The notes: generated from the sequence alone by a model not told the origin. A DNA stretch of 64,000 nt from Flavobacterium psychrophilum (GCA_945872245.1 CAMBZB010000002.1:54091-118090); one strand, 5' to 3'. Shown: positions 8,753 through 18,789, counted from the stretch's first letter. Numbers and translations: made by a program.

Positions 8753-9547
8753 ATGACTTACGAAGGCGTTCTTTCTAAAATGCAAACCGAATTCGGCCAA
8801 CCCATTCAATATTATTTGGTTTTTGATAACAGTTTTTTGAATGTAAATCAATTGCTCAACAAAAATGTCGAAATTTCTTTTCAGGGATACCAATGTTTAA
8901 ATTGTGGCAAAAAGAAAAAAATATTTCGACAAGGATTTTGTTATGACTGTTTTTATTCGAGTCCGGCGGTTGGGGATTGGATCATGAAACCCGAATTAAG
9001 CACAGCGCATTTGGGTATTCAAGATCGGGATTTAGCGTATGAAGAAAAAGTGCAATTGCAACCGCACATAGTTTATTTGGCATTATCCAGTGAAGTGAAA
9101 GTAGGGGTAACAAGAAAAACACAAGTACCAACACGATGGATCGACCAAGGTGCAACACAAGCGATTTCCATTGTCGAGGTACCCAATCGATATCTAGCAG
9201 GAATTACCGAAGTGGCATTGAAAAATCATTATGCCGATAAAACCAATTGGCGTAAAATGCTTCAAAATGATATAGAACAAGTAGATTTAGTTACCGAAAG
9301 ATTGAAAGTCGAAAACCTAATTCCAGCCGAAGTGCAGGAATATTTTCATTCGCAACAAAATGATTTATACGAAATGAATTTCCCGGTATTAGACTATCCA
9401 AAAAAAACAAACAGTTTGAGTTTAGAAAAAACACCCGTTTTTCAAGGGAAACTCATTGGAATAAAAGGGCAATATCTTATTTTTGAAGACGGCACCGTTT
9501 TTAATGTCCGAAGCTCCGAAGGCTATGTGGTAAGAATAAAGGTGTAA
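8753..9547 (+). CDS. DUF2797 family protein
   Basis: 264 residues. Near residues 48-67 a compact zinc-binding-like cluster C-x2-C...C-x2-C (CLNCGKKKK then FCYDCF) is followed by the conserved DUF2797 core (VYLALSSEVKVGVTRKTQVPTRWIDQGA), which resembles a GIY-YIG-like fold with the K-V-G-V-T-R motif. The molecular function of this family is not established. The last 50 residues (FQGKLIGIKGQYLIFEDGTVFNVRSSEGYVVRI) are the usual small beta domain. Monocistronic; the convergent sppA gene follows. Confidence 0.85.
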   Translation: MTYEGVLSKMQTEFGQPIQYYLVFDNSFLNVNQLLNKNVEISFQGYQCLNCGKKKKIFRQGFCYDCFYSSPAVGDWIMKPELSTAHLGIQDRDLAYEEKVQLQPHIVYLALSSEVKVGVTRKTQVPTRWIDQGATQAISIVEVPNRYLAGITEVALKNHYADKTNWRKMLQNDIEQVDLVTERLKVENLIPAEVQEYFHSQQNDLYEMNFPVLDYPKKTNSLSLEKTPVFQGKLIGIKGQYLIFEDGTVFNVRSSEGYVVRIKV

Positions 9548-9593
9548 AAACGCCTAACTCATTTTTAAACAGTTTGATATTAAAAGATATATT

Positions 9594-11354
9594 TTATTGA
9601 ATAGTAATTTCAAAAGGCAACATGGTTTGAACTCCTTTTTGAGATTGAATCGTTTTTATTTGATGCATTATTTTATACGTTTCCTCGCCTAGTTCTTCTT
9701 TAATAAAGGATTCTTTAGATTTTGCAAATGGCAAATGTTCTAAAACATCATTAATGTTTTTCTCGAATTCTGGGAAGTTTTGTTTGTTGTACGTTTTTAT
9801 TTTTGCCAATGTTGCAGCCTCCCGAATGGCGTCATCTATTCCTCCAATTTTATCTACAAGCCCAATTTTTTTAGCTTCCGAACCAGACCAAACCCTTCCT
9901 TGCGCAATGGAATTCACTTGAGCAAAGGTCATTTTTCTTCCTTGGGCTACATGGGTCACAAAGGTTTTATAAACTTGTTCCACACTTTCTTGAGTAACAG
10001 TTTTAAATTTTTCGTCTAATGGTAAAAACGGGCTATAGTCCGCTGCATTTTCATGCGTTTTTACTTGTTCTGAGTGCAGGCCAATTTTGGTTGCTAAAGG
10101 AGCAAAGTTGGGCAGCATCCCAAAAACGCCGATTGATCCGGTAATGGTATTGTTTTCGGCAAAAATTGTATTGGCATTACACGCAATATAATAACCGCCG
10201 GAAGCAGCGTAATTTCCCATAGAAACCACTACGGGTTTTGCTTTTTTGGTTAATTCGATTTCCCTCCAAATCAAATCTGACGTCAATGCACTTCCTCCTG
10301 GACTATTGATACGAAGTACTACAGCTTTTATATTTTTGTCTTTTCTGGCTTCTGATAAGGAGCGACGCATGGCGCCTTCGCCAATCACATTAACATCACC
10401 TTCACCGCTTTTGATTTGGCCTTGCGCATATATAATCGCAATTTTGTCCATGGTGTCGCTGTCTATAGAAATAGTTGTTATTTTTCTAGCGTAATCGACA
10501 AGGCTTACTTTGTTGTATTCTTTATCCTTACCCATATTTAAGGCTTTTTTGATGGCATTATGATACACGTCTTCATAGGCTATAATGTCGACCAATTTTT
10601 GTGATTTTGCCATTTCTGGGGTTCTGGCAAGAAGTCCATTGGCAATTTCGTTTAATTTTGCTACGGAAATATTTCTACTTTTGGATATGTCCGCTGTGAT
10701 GGAATTCCAAACCGAATTCAACAAGGCCGAAATTTGTTCCCTGTTGGCATCACTCATTTTGTTTTCTAGGAAAGGCTCCACTGCACTTTTGTATTTCCCA
10801 TGGCGGATGACTTCCATTTTAACGCCTGTTTTGTCCTCAAAGTCTTTGAAATACATTACTTCGGCTGATAATCCTTTAAAATCCATTTCTCCAACGGGGT
10901 TCAAGTAAATGGTGTTGGCGACAGAATTTAAATAATATTCCTTTTGGGAAAAAGAATTGGCATAAGCCATAACAAATTTCCCTGATTTTTTAAAGTCTTC
11001 CAAGGCATCACGCAAGGCTTTTCTTTGTGCCATTCCCAATTCTGATTCATCATTTAAAATAGAGATTCCTTTGATGTCGTCGTCCGTTTTTGCTTTTCCA
11101 ATGGCATTGATAATATCTACAAGTCCAACTCTTTCTCCATCAGTTAGAATGCTCATCCACGGGTCTTTGTATTTACCGGCATAATCGTTTTTAATATGTT
11201 CCAAGTTCAATTCGATTACTGAATTGCTTTTTACTTCTACAATTTCGGCATCACCGCCAAAAATGGTTGCAATTATCACTATTCCAAAAAAACACAACAT
11301 AAAAAAAACAAATAAGCCCACAATAGTAGCCAAAACATTTCCTAAAAATTTCAT
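9594..11354 (-). CDS. sppA: signal peptide peptidase SppA, 67K type
   Basis: 586 residues, the long two-domain form. A single N-terminal membrane anchor spans about residues 8-33. The catalytic Ser-Lys dyad is visible: Lys189 in the N-terminal half (GKYKSAVEPF) and Ser384 in the C-terminal half (NYAASGGYYIAC). SppA degrades leftover signal peptides and membrane peptides at the periplasmic side of the inner membrane. Candidate minus-strand -7 boxes lie at 11397-11404 and 11445-11452. Monocistronic and divergent from the folK fusion gene. Confidence 0.94.
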   Translation of the reverse strand: MKFLGNVLATIVGLFVFFMLCFFGIVIIATIFGGDAEIVEVKSNSVIELNLEHIKNDYAGKYKDPWMSILTDGERVGLVDIINAIGKAKTDDDIKGISILNDESELGMAQRKALRDALEDFKKSGKFVMAYANSFSQKEYYLNSVANTIYLNPVGEMDFKGLSAEVMYFKDFEDKTGVKMEVIRHGKYKSAVEPFLENKMSDANREQISALLNSVWNSITADISKSRNISVAKLNEIANGLLARTPEMAKSQKLVDIIAYEDVYHNAIKKALNMGKDKEYNKVSLVDYARKITTISIDSDTMDKIAIIYAQGQIKSGEGDVNVIGEGAMRRSLSEARKDKNIKAVVLRINSPGGSALTSDLIWREIELTKKAKPVVVSMGNYAASGGYYIACNANTIFAENNTITGSIGVFGMLPNFAPLATKIGLHSEQVKTHENAADYSPFLPLDEKFKTVTQESVEQVYKTFVTHVAQGRKMTFAQVNSIAQGRVWSGSEAKKIGLVDKIGGIDDAIREAATLAKIKTYNKQNFPEFEKNINDVLEHLPFAKSKESFIKEELGEETYKIMHQIKTIQSQKGVQTMLPFEITIQ

Positions 11355-11490
11355 AATTATATATTTTTATAAGTTGCAAAAGGGATTAAAACAGTACAAA
11401 TTTAAGGTTAAATTTCTTAAAAAATTAGTTATTAAAACGCATTACAAATATAGGTCTATTCTAAAATTGTTTTGTTAATTTGTGGTTAAT

Positions 11491-12627
11491 ATGGAATTAC
11501 AATATCAGGTCGTTTTATCTTTAGGCAGTAATCAAGGCAATCGTCTAGAAAACATAGAGAATTGCTTGCAATTGATTCATCAGGAAATCGGAACGATAAT
11601 CAAGGTTTCAAGGTTATATGAAACACCTTCTTGGGGTTTTGATAGCGATGCGTTCTATAATTGCGCTTTGGTTATTCATACTTTTGCTTCTGCAGATACA
11701 ATTTTGTCTCAAATATTGAAGATTGAAACCCAATTAGGTCGTTTTCGTGGCAAAGCATTAGGGTATCAATCCCGAATCATTGATATTGATTTGATTGCGT
11801 TTGATGAGGTAATTATTGACACCGAAAATCTGCAAATTCCACATCCGTTAATGCAAAACAGACGATTTGTTTTGTTGCCTATGCTGGACTTGAATTTAGA
11901 TTGGGTACATCCGATTCTTCAGAAAAATATAGCAGAATTGATTGAAATGACGCCAGATCAAAGTATTTGTGCCCTAATCCGAGATTTAAAAAATCCATTG
12001 GATGGCATTCCTTTAGAGCGATTTAATTACATCGCATTTGAAGGAAATATCGGGGCAGGAAAAACCACTTTAACGACAAGAATTGCCGAAGATTTTAATG
12101 CCAAAACGGTATTGGAGCGCTTTGCTGACAATCCTTTTTTACCCAAGTTTTATGAAGACCAAAGTCGCTATGCGTTTCCGCTTGAAATGTCTTTCCTTGC
12201 CGATAGATACAAACAACTGTCGGGTGATTTGGCTCAATTTGATTTGTTTAAAGAATTTATCGTAGCCGATTACCATATTTTTAAATCCTTAATTTTTGCC
12301 AAAATCACCCTGACCGAAGACGAATATCGACTGTATCGCAAACTGTTTGATATTATTGATAGGGAAATGCCGAAACCGGATTTATACATTTATTTGCACC
12401 AAAATCCCGAGCGTTTGTTGCAAAATATAAAGAAAAGAGGCAGGAGCTATGAACAGAAAATTCCTGTGGATTATTTGGACAAAATCAATAGTGGTTATTT
12501 GGATTATATCGAATCACAAACTGAATTGAATGTCCTGATTATTGATGTTTCTAATAGGGATTTTGTAAAAAATCAGGAAGATTATGTTTTTGTTTTGGAA
12601 GAAATCCAAAGAAAAATATTTAAATAA
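11491..12627 (+). CDS. folK: HPPK (FolK) fused to a deoxynucleoside kinase
   Basis: 378 residues from ATG 11491; a GTG three codons earlier (11482) is possible but less likely. Residues 5-160 are 6-hydroxymethyl-7,8-dihydropterin pyrophosphokinase (LSLGSNQGNRLENI, LGRFRGK, and RIIDIDLIAF with the metal-binding DxD), a folate-synthesis enzyme. From about residue 180 a deoxynucleoside kinase follows: P-loop EGNIGAGKTTL, then ERFADNPFLPKFYED and SFLADRYKQ as in dGK/dCK-type kinases, and KKRGRSYEQKIP near the lid. The fusion joins folate synthesis to nucleoside salvage. I believe this arrangement is shared by other Bacteroidota. Convergent with the following gene, 15 bases away. Confidence 0.9.
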   Translation: MELQYQVVLSLGSNQGNRLENIENCLQLIHQEIGTIIKVSRLYETPSWGFDSDAFYNCALVIHTFASADTILSQILKIETQLGRFRGKALGYQSRIIDIDLIAFDEVIIDTENLQIPHPLMQNRRFVLLPMLDLNLDWVHPILQKNIAELIEMTPDQSICALIRDLKNPLDGIPLERFNYIAFEGNIGAGKTTLTTRIAEDFNAKTVLERFADNPFLPKFYEDQSRYAFPLEMSFLADRYKQLSGDLAQFDLFKEFIVADYHIFKSLIFAKITLTEDEYRLYRKLFDIIDREMPKPDLYIYLHQNPERLLQNIKKRGRSYEQKIPVDYLDKINSGYLDYIESQTELNVLIIDVSNRDFVKNQEDYVFVLEEIQRKIFK

Positions 12628-12642
12628 TAGTACTACTTTAAT

Positions 12643-14727
12643 TTACCTTTTTAGAGAGAAATGGCCTCTTTTTTCGGGAATGATTTCATCGATTTTTAAA
12701 ACATACCAATAATCATCGGCAGGTAAAGGATATTTATTAAACATTCCGTCCCAGGTTGTTTTGATTGTGTTTAAGACTGAAATTAATTTTCCGTATCGGT
12801 CAAAAATACTTACTTGGGCTTGGGGATAATTAATTAACCCTTTTATTTCCCAAAAATCATTATAAGTGTCACCGTTTGGCGTGAAAAATCCGGGAACAAT
12901 TAAAATGATAAATGTCTTACTGTCATTACTGCATAAATTGATTTCTCTTACATAGGCTGTTTGCAATCCGCTAGGCAAATTAAAAAACACATTCGAACTT
13001 TGATAATTAATTCCGTCAACCGAATATTCAAAATAGACTTCTTCTTCTTTTAAATAAATCACGACCTTAGTTTCATTGACAACAACACGGTCTATTTCAG
13101 GAATTTTGTACTCTATAACAGTAATTTTTTTTCTGCTGGTACAATTCTCTGGAGCCAGACTTGTAACATCCACAGTGTAAATTCCCGAAGTTGATATTGT
13201 AATTGTTTGTGTTGTTTCTCCGGTTGACCATAAATATAACATCCCAGGAACGCCAGCGTCTAGTATTGAAGTACTTGATTTACACTTAGTGACTTCTTGA
13301 TCTGTAACTACTGGAGGAGTGTAAACAAAAACATTGACAGGAATTCGTATTCCATTGCTGCATCCATTATTAAAAGCTTCAGCATAATAAGTTGAATTTG
13401 CTGTTAGATTTGGAGTTGTAAAACTTGTTACTGTTGCTAAAATACTTCCTCCTGTTGCGTTTGCATACCAATTTATAATTCCAACGTTGGAATTTGCTTG
13501 AAGCGTTACAGTTCCAGAACCGCATTTGGAAATTGGAGTAATTGGCGAAGTAATATTTGGGATTGTATTTACATTTGCTATAATTGGAATTCTGTTCGGA
13601 CATCCATAATCCACATAATAAGTTGTGGTTGTGTTTATTAATGGAGTGGTATAATTATCGACGGTTCCTAAAGATGTCCCTCCTGCTGAGACGTCATACC
13701 AATCTATTGTCCCAGTTGTAGTACTTGCTTGAAGTGAAAATATTCCTGAACCACAAACAGAAGCTGGAGTATTCACAGTAATTTGAGACATTGTTATTGT
13801 AGTACTTGCCGAAATCTGAATATTATCAGCATCACCCAATACCATTCCTCCATATTCTACAATATATCCTTTTGATTGATAATCTCCGAATGAATCACCC
13901 CCTAATTGTAAGTCATTCCAAGACCCTGAAATTCCTGGAACTCCAGGAGCTTTAATATGTGCATAATCTTCATCACCTAAGCTATTTGGCTCACTAGAAT
14001 TCCAAAAAGCAAAATTTGGGGTTGAGCCATTTGCTACTCCGTTCCAAAAAACAGTACCTGATTCTGGTCCAGTAACCCATTTCCAGACGCCTTCTGTCTC
14101 AGAATCACTTCCGCCAATCCAACCATTTCCAGGGGCTTGTGCTCCGGCTAATTGAGCTTCATCTGCAGCTGTTAGGGTTGCTAAATAGCCTTGTAAGCCA
14201 TAATAATTTTTTGTTTCCGCAGCTGTTTTTGCATCTGTCCAAGTGATTCCAGGAAAGGGAACATATTCATAAAAATGTCTACTACTTGGCAAATAACTTA
14301 TTTGTCTCGTTCCTAAACTAATGGAAAAAGTTCTAGCTCCAGATGGCAAAGTTGAGGAATTGCTATATTGAACATCTTTAATTGCCGCTTCAAAATCGGC
14401 ATAGGGAATTTTGATTCCAGAGGTACTATTTAATTTTAGCTTTCCCTCTGATGGGATCCAAATAGTTAAAATAGTTGGGTGATTGCCCTCAAGTTTTAAT
14501 AAATCTTCCCCCAAAACATACCCTGAAGAAATTTGAATAGAAACAGCATCGGTGGTTTGCTCATTTGGGTCGGGTATTATAGTTATGGTTTCTACAATAC
14601 TTAAAGTGGTTCCTGGGCAATAAATTTGATTTCCAGTTGCTTTAACTTTAGGAGGATCAATTGCATAAATGGTCTTGGGAGTAAAGAATAATGAAATTAA
14701 AATTATAAAAAAAACATGCTTTTCCAT
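12643..14727 (-). CDS. C-type lectin-like adhesin with T9SS type B (gliding-motility-type) sorting domain
   Basis: 694 residues. Signal peptide 1-22. Roughly residues 150-295 form a C-type-lectin-like domain (HFYEYVPFPGITWTDAKTAA, GYLATLTAADEAQLAG, WIGGSDSETEGVWKWVTG, WNSSEPN). Two to three Ig-like repeats follow, each with CGSG.(F/V)(S/T)LQA and I(D/N)WY near the front, then a CTSRKKITV segment. The C-terminus (about 610-694) starts VPGFFTPNGDTYNDFW and contains VSIFDRYGKLI and TTWDGMFN, the type B sorting signature (gliding motility-associated C-terminal domain). It should be exported by T9SS to the cell surface, probably for binding glycans or other surfaces. Ligand unknown. Confidence 0.88.
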   Translation of the reverse strand: MEKHVFFIILISLFFTPKTIYAIDPPKVKATGNQIYCPGTTLSIVETITIIPDPNEQTTDAVSIQISSGYVLGEDLLKLEGNHPTILTIWIPSEGKLKLNSTSGIKIPYADFEAAIKDVQYSNSSTLPSGARTFSISLGTRQISYLPSSRHFYEYVPFPGITWTDAKTAAETKNYYGLQGYLATLTAADEAQLAGAQAPGNGWIGGSDSETEGVWKWVTGPESGTVFWNGVANGSTPNFAFWNSSEPNSLGDEDYAHIKAPGVPGISGSWNDLQLGGDSFGDYQSKGYIVEYGGMVLGDADNIQISASTTITMSQITVNTPASVCGSGIFSLQASTTTGTIDWYDVSAGGTSLGTVDNYTTPLINTTTTYYVDYGCPNRIPIIANVNTIPNITSPITPISKCGSGTVTLQANSNVGIINWYANATGGSILATVTSFTTPNLTANSTYYAEAFNNGCSNGIRIPVNVFVYTPPVVTDQEVTKCKSSTSILDAGVPGMLYLWSTGETTQTITISTSGIYTVDVTSLAPENCTSRKKITVIEYKIPEIDRVVVNETKVVIYLKEEEVYFEYSVDGINYQSSNVFFNLPSGLQTAYVREINLCSNDSKTFIILIVPGFFTPNGDTYNDFWEIKGLINYPQAQVSIFDRYGKLISVLNTIKTTWDGMFNKYPLPADDYWYVLKIDEIIPEKRGHFSLKR

Positions 14728-14752
14728 GCTGTAAAAGTACTGATTTTTGGCA

Positions 14753-15295
14753 TTATTTTAATTTTGTCCAATTCAATTTTTGAAATAAATCCCAAACTAC
14801 AATCCCCGCACTTACTGAAATATTTAAAGAATGCTTGGTTCCCAACTGCGGAATTTCGATACAGCCATCACATAAAGCAACGGCATCTTGGGATACTCCG
14901 TAGACTTCATTACCGAAAACTAAGGCATACTTTTTGTCATTCTCCACTTTAAAATTTTGAAGGAAAACGGCGTTTTCTACCTGTTCGATGGCAAGAACCA
15001 TAATCCCTTCCTTTTTTAAGTTTTCTATAACTTCAAGAACATTATCATTATGTTCCCAAGTTACAGTCTCTGTCGCTCCGAGTGCCGTTTTGTGAATTTC
15101 TTTATTTGGAGGAGTGGCAGTTATGCCACACAAAACTATTTTTTCGACTAAAAAGGCATCAGCTGTTCTAAATACAGAACCAATATTGTGCAAACTCCTG
15201 ATATCATCCAGTATTAAAATAAGTGGTGTTTTTTCGGACTGTTTAAAAGATTCTATTGACTTTCTTTCGAGTTCGCTGTTTTCCAGTTTTCTCAT
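14753..15295 (-). CDS. SpoU/TrmH-family RNA 2'-O-methyltransferase
   Basis: 180 residues, a minimal SPOUT methylase without the N-terminal substrate-binding domain. Motif 1 is LDDIRSLHNIGSVFRTADAF with the catalytic Asn and Arg, motif 2 is LVFGNEVYGVS, and motif 3 is IEIPQLGTKHSLNISVSAGIVVWD, which forms the S-adenosylmethionine-binding trefoil knot. It probably methylates ribose in tRNA or rRNA; the target cannot be told from sequence. Its start is 25 bases from the T9SS protein start on the same strand side (14727), and it lies just downstream of the DUF1573 terminator. Confidence 0.88.
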   Translation of the reverse strand: MRKLENSELERKSIESFKQSEKTPLILILDDIRSLHNIGSVFRTADAFLVEKIVLCGITATPPNKEIHKTALGATETVTWEHNDNVLEVIENLKKEGIMVLAIEQVENAVFLQNFKVENDKKYALVFGNEVYGVSQDAVALCDGCIEIPQLGTKHSLNISVSAGIVVWDLFQKLNWTKLK

Positions 15296-15324
15296 GTTAA
15301 TTCAAGACATTAATTATAAAAAAA

Positions 15325-15350
15325 AAGGCTCCCTAATTTTAGGAAGCCTT
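15325..15350 (-). terminator. rho-independent terminator after the DUF1573 gene
   Basis: AAGGCTCCCTAA at 15325-15336 pairs with TTAGGAAGCCTT at 15339-15350. Read on the minus strand, the one non-Watson-Crick position is a G-U pair and a T-run follows, which fits termination of the minus-strand gene ending at 15369. Confidence 0.75.
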
Positions 15351-15368
15351 ACTGTTTTGATAAAAATA

Positions 15369-15854
15369 TTATTTAACCTGTGTAGCAGCTGGAGTAGGAT
15401 CTGGTAAAACGGTACCTTTTATGGTAAGTACTTTTGTAGCTTGACCTGCTGCGTTTGATGTTACAGTTACGGTTTTTGTAAAAGCACCAACTCTGTCTGT
15501 AGCATATTTTACACCAATAAATCCTTTTGCCCCTGGAGCAATTGGTTCCTTCGGAGTAGTGGGTACAGTACAACCACAAGATCCTTGTGTATTTGTTATT
15601 ATTAGAGCTTTGTTACCATTATTTGTAAATTCAAATTTACGGTTTCCATCTGCATTGTGAGCAATGGTACCGTAATCAATAGTGTCAGCGTCAAAAACCA
15701 TTCCAGCACCATCTACTTTTGTTGCTGCAACTTTGGCAACAGCAGTTGTTGCTTTTTTTACGGTTTTTTTGATTTTTGCGGTTTCTTGTGCATTAGAAAA
15801 AGTAAATGCTAAAAGTGCTATTGAAAGCGTAACTATTTTTTTCATTTTTTTCAT
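15369..15854 (-). CDS. secreted DUF1573 domain protein
   Basis: 161 residues from the ATG at 15854 (a second ATG at 15845 gives 158). The reading frame stays open further upstream, but a CAAATTTA at 15872-15879 (TAAATTTG on the minus strand) places the promoter inside it, which supports the short start. Signal peptide MKKMKKIVTLSIALLAFTFSNA, then a lysine/alanine-rich linker, then a DUF1573 Ig-like domain (FDADTIDYGTIAHNADGNRKFEFTNNGNKALIITNTQGSCGCTVP). The CGC motif and GTI...G.....F.F.N.G pattern are typical. Function of the domain is not established; Bacteroidota encode many copies. Confidence 0.85.
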   Translation of the reverse strand: MKKMKKIVTLSIALLAFTFSNAQETAKIKKTVKKATTAVAKVAATKVDGAGMVFDADTIDYGTIAHNADGNRKFEFTNNGNKALIITNTQGSCGCTVPTTPKEPIAPGAKGFIGVKYATDRVGAFTKTVTVTSNAAGQATKVLTIKGTVLPDPTPAATQVK

Positions 15855-16007
15855 TTTATAATTTATAGTGACAAATTTATATAAATAATCGAAACTCAGT
15901 CCTAAATTTTTCTTAAAAATATTTTTAATTTTTGAATTGATAGTTATTCCCCATAAAATATATAAATTCGCTCTCACATTTTTTTCATTTATTTAATACA
16001 AAAGAAC

Positions 16008-18644
16008 TTGGCAGCCAAAGAAAAAGAAATTAAGGAAACACCATTAATGAAACAGTATAACGAAATCAAAAGGAAATATCCTGATGCTTGTTTGTTGTTT
16101 CGAGTAGGTGATTTTTATGAAACTTTTGGAGAGGATGCAGTACGTGCCTCAAAAATTCTTGGGATTGTTTTGACCAAACGCGGTGCAGGTTCTGAAACGG
16201 AAACCGCTTTAGCGGGTTTTCCGCATCATTCCTTGAATACGTATTTGCCAAAACTAGTCAAAGCGGGACTTCGCGTCGCAATTTGTGATCAGCTCGAAGA
16301 CCCTAAAATGACCAAAACCATAGTGAAACGTGGTGTTACGGAACTTGTGACTCCAGGTGTTTCTATGAATGATGAGGTTTTGCAATCTAAAACGAATAAT
16401 TTCTTGGCGGCCGTTTATTTTGCCAATAAATCAATCGGAATTTCATTTTTGGATGTTTCTACCGGAGAGTTTCTAACTGCTCAGGGTAATGCCGAATATA
16501 TTGACAAACTGTTGCAGAATTTCAGTCCAAGCGAGGTTTTAATTCCAAAAAACAACAAAAATGATTTCCGGGAAACTTTCGGTGACGACTATCATAGTTT
16601 TTACCTCGAAGACTGGATTTACAAAGAAGACTATGCTTTCGAAACGTTGACCAAGCATTTTCAAACGGTTTCTTTGAAGGGTTTTGGAATCGAAGAATTG
16701 AAAGAAGGAATCATTGCTTCCGGAGCAATTTTGTATTATTTGTCCGAAACGCAACATAATAAAGTGCAGCATATCACCTCGATTCAACGCATCGCCGAAG
16801 ATGCTTATGTTTGGATGGATCGGTTTACTATTCGTAACCTAGAATTATACCACAGTTACAATCCCAATGCGGTCACGCTTCTCGATGTGATTGATAAAAC
16901 GCTTTCGCCAATGGGTGGTCGTTTGTTGAAACGTTGGTTGGCGCTTCCTTTGAAAGACAGCAATAAAATACAGAGTCGCCACCAAGTTGTTTCTTATTTG
17001 AAAGAGCATCAGGATGTTTTAAAAAACATCCAAAAGCAAATCAAGCAAATTTCGGATTTGGAACGTTTGATTTCTAAAATCGCTGCCGGAAAAGTGTCGC
17101 CTCGCGAAGTCGTTTATTTGAAGGAATCTTTGGACGCCATTATTCCAATAAAAACCTTGGCGTTAGAAAGTCCGCAAGAAGCCGTAAAAGTTATTGGCGA
17201 CAGCCTACACAGTTGCGATTTGCTGCGCGAAAAAATAAAAACGGTTTTAAACCAAGATGCTCCCGTAGCTATTGCCAAAGGAAATGCTATTGCCAAAGGA
17301 ATTAGCGATGAATTGGACGATTTACGCGCCATATCAACTTCGGGAAAAGAATTCCTGGAAGGTATAGAAAAAAGAGAATCGCAATTGACAGGAATTTCTT
17401 CTTTGAAAATCTCCTTCAATAATGTTTTTGGATATTATATTGAGGTTAGAAATTTGCATAAAGATAAAGTACCAGTAGAATGGATACGAAAACAAACTTT
17501 GGTAAATGCGGAACGCTACATCACGGAAGAATTAAAAGAATACGAAACCAAAATCTTGGGTGCCGAAGAAAAAATCCACAAAATAGAAGTAGAGTTGTTT
17601 GAACAATTGGTCAGCTGGATTGCGACATACATCAAGCCGGTTCAGATGAATGCCAATTTGGTGGCGCAATTGGATTGTTTATGTTCTTTCACGCAATTGG
17701 CCATCGAAAATAAATATGTTTGTCCTGAACTAGACGAAACATTTGAATTGGAAATCAAAAATGGAAGGCATCCCGTTATCGAAAAACAATTACCGGTCGG
17801 AACGCCTTATATTTCCAATGATGTTTTTTTGGATAGAGAGACGCAGCAATTGATTATGATTACCGGGCCTAATATGTCCGGAAAGTCGGCTATTTTGCGT
17901 CAAACCGCTTTGATTGTACTATTGGCTCAAATGGGAAGTTTTGTTCCTGCGAATAGTGTGAGAATGGGAATTATCGATAAAATATTCACTAGAGTAGGGG
18001 CAAGCGACAATATTTCGATGGGAGAATCCACTTTTATGGTCGAAATGAATGAAACGGCTTCTATCTTGAACAATATTTCCGATAGAAGTTTGGTCTTGTT
18101 GGACGAAATAGGAAGGGGAACGAGCACTTATGACGGAATCTCTATTGCTTGGGCTATCGCCGAGTTTTTGCACGAGCATCCATCAAAACCCAAAACATTG
18201 TTCGCAACGCATTATCACGAGTTGAATGAAATGAGTGAGTTGTTGCCGAGAATCCAGAATTATAATGTTTCTGTCAAAGAATTAAAAGACACCGTGCTTT
18301 TTATTCGAAAACTGGTAAAAGGAGGGAGTGCACATAGTTTTGGAATACACGTAGCGAAAATGGCAGGAATGCCGCAAATCGTAATCTTGAAAGCCCAAAA
18401 GCTTTTGAAAAAATTAGAGAAAGATCACTCTAGTGAAGCCTTGAACGGAATCAAATCAGCAAAGGATGACTCGAGCCTGAAAGGCGAACAGGCAGAGCAA
18501 ATGCAAATGAGTTTCTTTAACCTAGATGACCCTTTGTTGGAAGAAATCAAAGATGAGATTTTAAGTCTTGACATAAACACAATTACGCCGATGGAAGCCT
18601 TGATGAAACTCAACGAAATCAAGAGAATGTTGACCAAAAAATAG
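16008..18644 (+). CDS. mutS: DNA mismatch repair protein MutS
   Basis: 878 residues with a TTG start (16008), which gives an N-terminus AAKEKEIKETPLMKQYNEIK typical of the family in Flavobacteriia. The mismatch-wedge motif F-x-E is Phe36-Tyr-Glu38. The connector, lever and clamp domains follow. Walker A is GPNMSGKS (620-627), Walker B is LVLLDEIGRGTSTYDG, and the ABC-type signature region STFMVEM precedes it. A C-terminal tail of about 60 residues contains the usual dimer/MutL region (QMSFFNLDDP). It recognises base mismatches and small loops and recruits MutL. Divergent from the DUF1573 gene. Confidence 0.96.
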   Translation: MAAKEKEIKETPLMKQYNEIKRKYPDACLLFRVGDFYETFGEDAVRASKILGIVLTKRGAGSETETALAGFPHHSLNTYLPKLVKAGLRVAICDQLEDPKMTKTIVKRGVTELVTPGVSMNDEVLQSKTNNFLAAVYFANKSIGISFLDVSTGEFLTAQGNAEYIDKLLQNFSPSEVLIPKNNKNDFRETFGDDYHSFYLEDWIYKEDYAFETLTKHFQTVSLKGFGIEELKEGIIASGAILYYLSETQHNKVQHITSIQRIAEDAYVWMDRFTIRNLELYHSYNPNAVTLLDVIDKTLSPMGGRLLKRWLALPLKDSNKIQSRHQVVSYLKEHQDVLKNIQKQIKQISDLERLISKIAAGKVSPREVVYLKESLDAIIPIKTLALESPQEAVKVIGDSLHSCDLLREKIKTVLNQDAPVAIAKGNAIAKGISDELDDLRAISTSGKEFLEGIEKRESQLTGISSLKISFNNVFGYYIEVRNLHKDKVPVEWIRKQTLVNAERYITEELKEYETKILGAEEKIHKIEVELFEQLVSWIATYIKPVQMNANLVAQLDCLCSFTQLAIENKYVCPELDETFELEIKNGRHPVIEKQLPVGTPYISNDVFLDRETQQLIMITGPNMSGKSAILRQTALIVLLAQMGSFVPANSVRMGIIDKIFTRVGASDNISMGESTFMVEMNETASILNNISDRSLVLLDEIGRGTSTYDGISIAWAIAEFLHEHPSKPKTLFATHYHELNEMSELLPRIQNYNVSVKELKDTVLFIRKLVKGGSAHSFGIHVAKMAGMPQIVILKAQKLLKKLEKDHSSEALNGIKSAKDDSSLKGEQAEQMQMSFFNLDDPLLEEIKDEILSLDINTITPMEALMKLNEIKRMLTKK

Positions 18645-18712
18645 CCTGAATTGTTTTAAAGTTTGGGTTATCAGGAGCTTAGCTTCTGGCCGGATATTTT
18701 TTAAAAAAAGGC

Positions 18713-18742
18713 TTGTTTAATTGAATTAATGTATTAAATTTG
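18713..18742 (+). promoter_or_regulatory. promoter of the tRNA-Gly/tRNA-Leu transcript
   Basis: TTG at 18713-18715 and TAAATTTG at 18735-18742, 19 bases apart: a full match to the flavobacterial sigma-A consensus. Transcription should begin near 18749, about 40 bases before the first tRNA. Confidence 0.75.
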
Positions 18743-18789
18743 CATCCGCAATATGGTACAAGTATTGTAAGTTCTTTTTATAAAAAAAT

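Noticed and set aside
15855-15977. 41-codon N-terminal extension of the DUF1573 protein
   Set aside because: It would place the promoter box inside the gene and bury the signal peptide.
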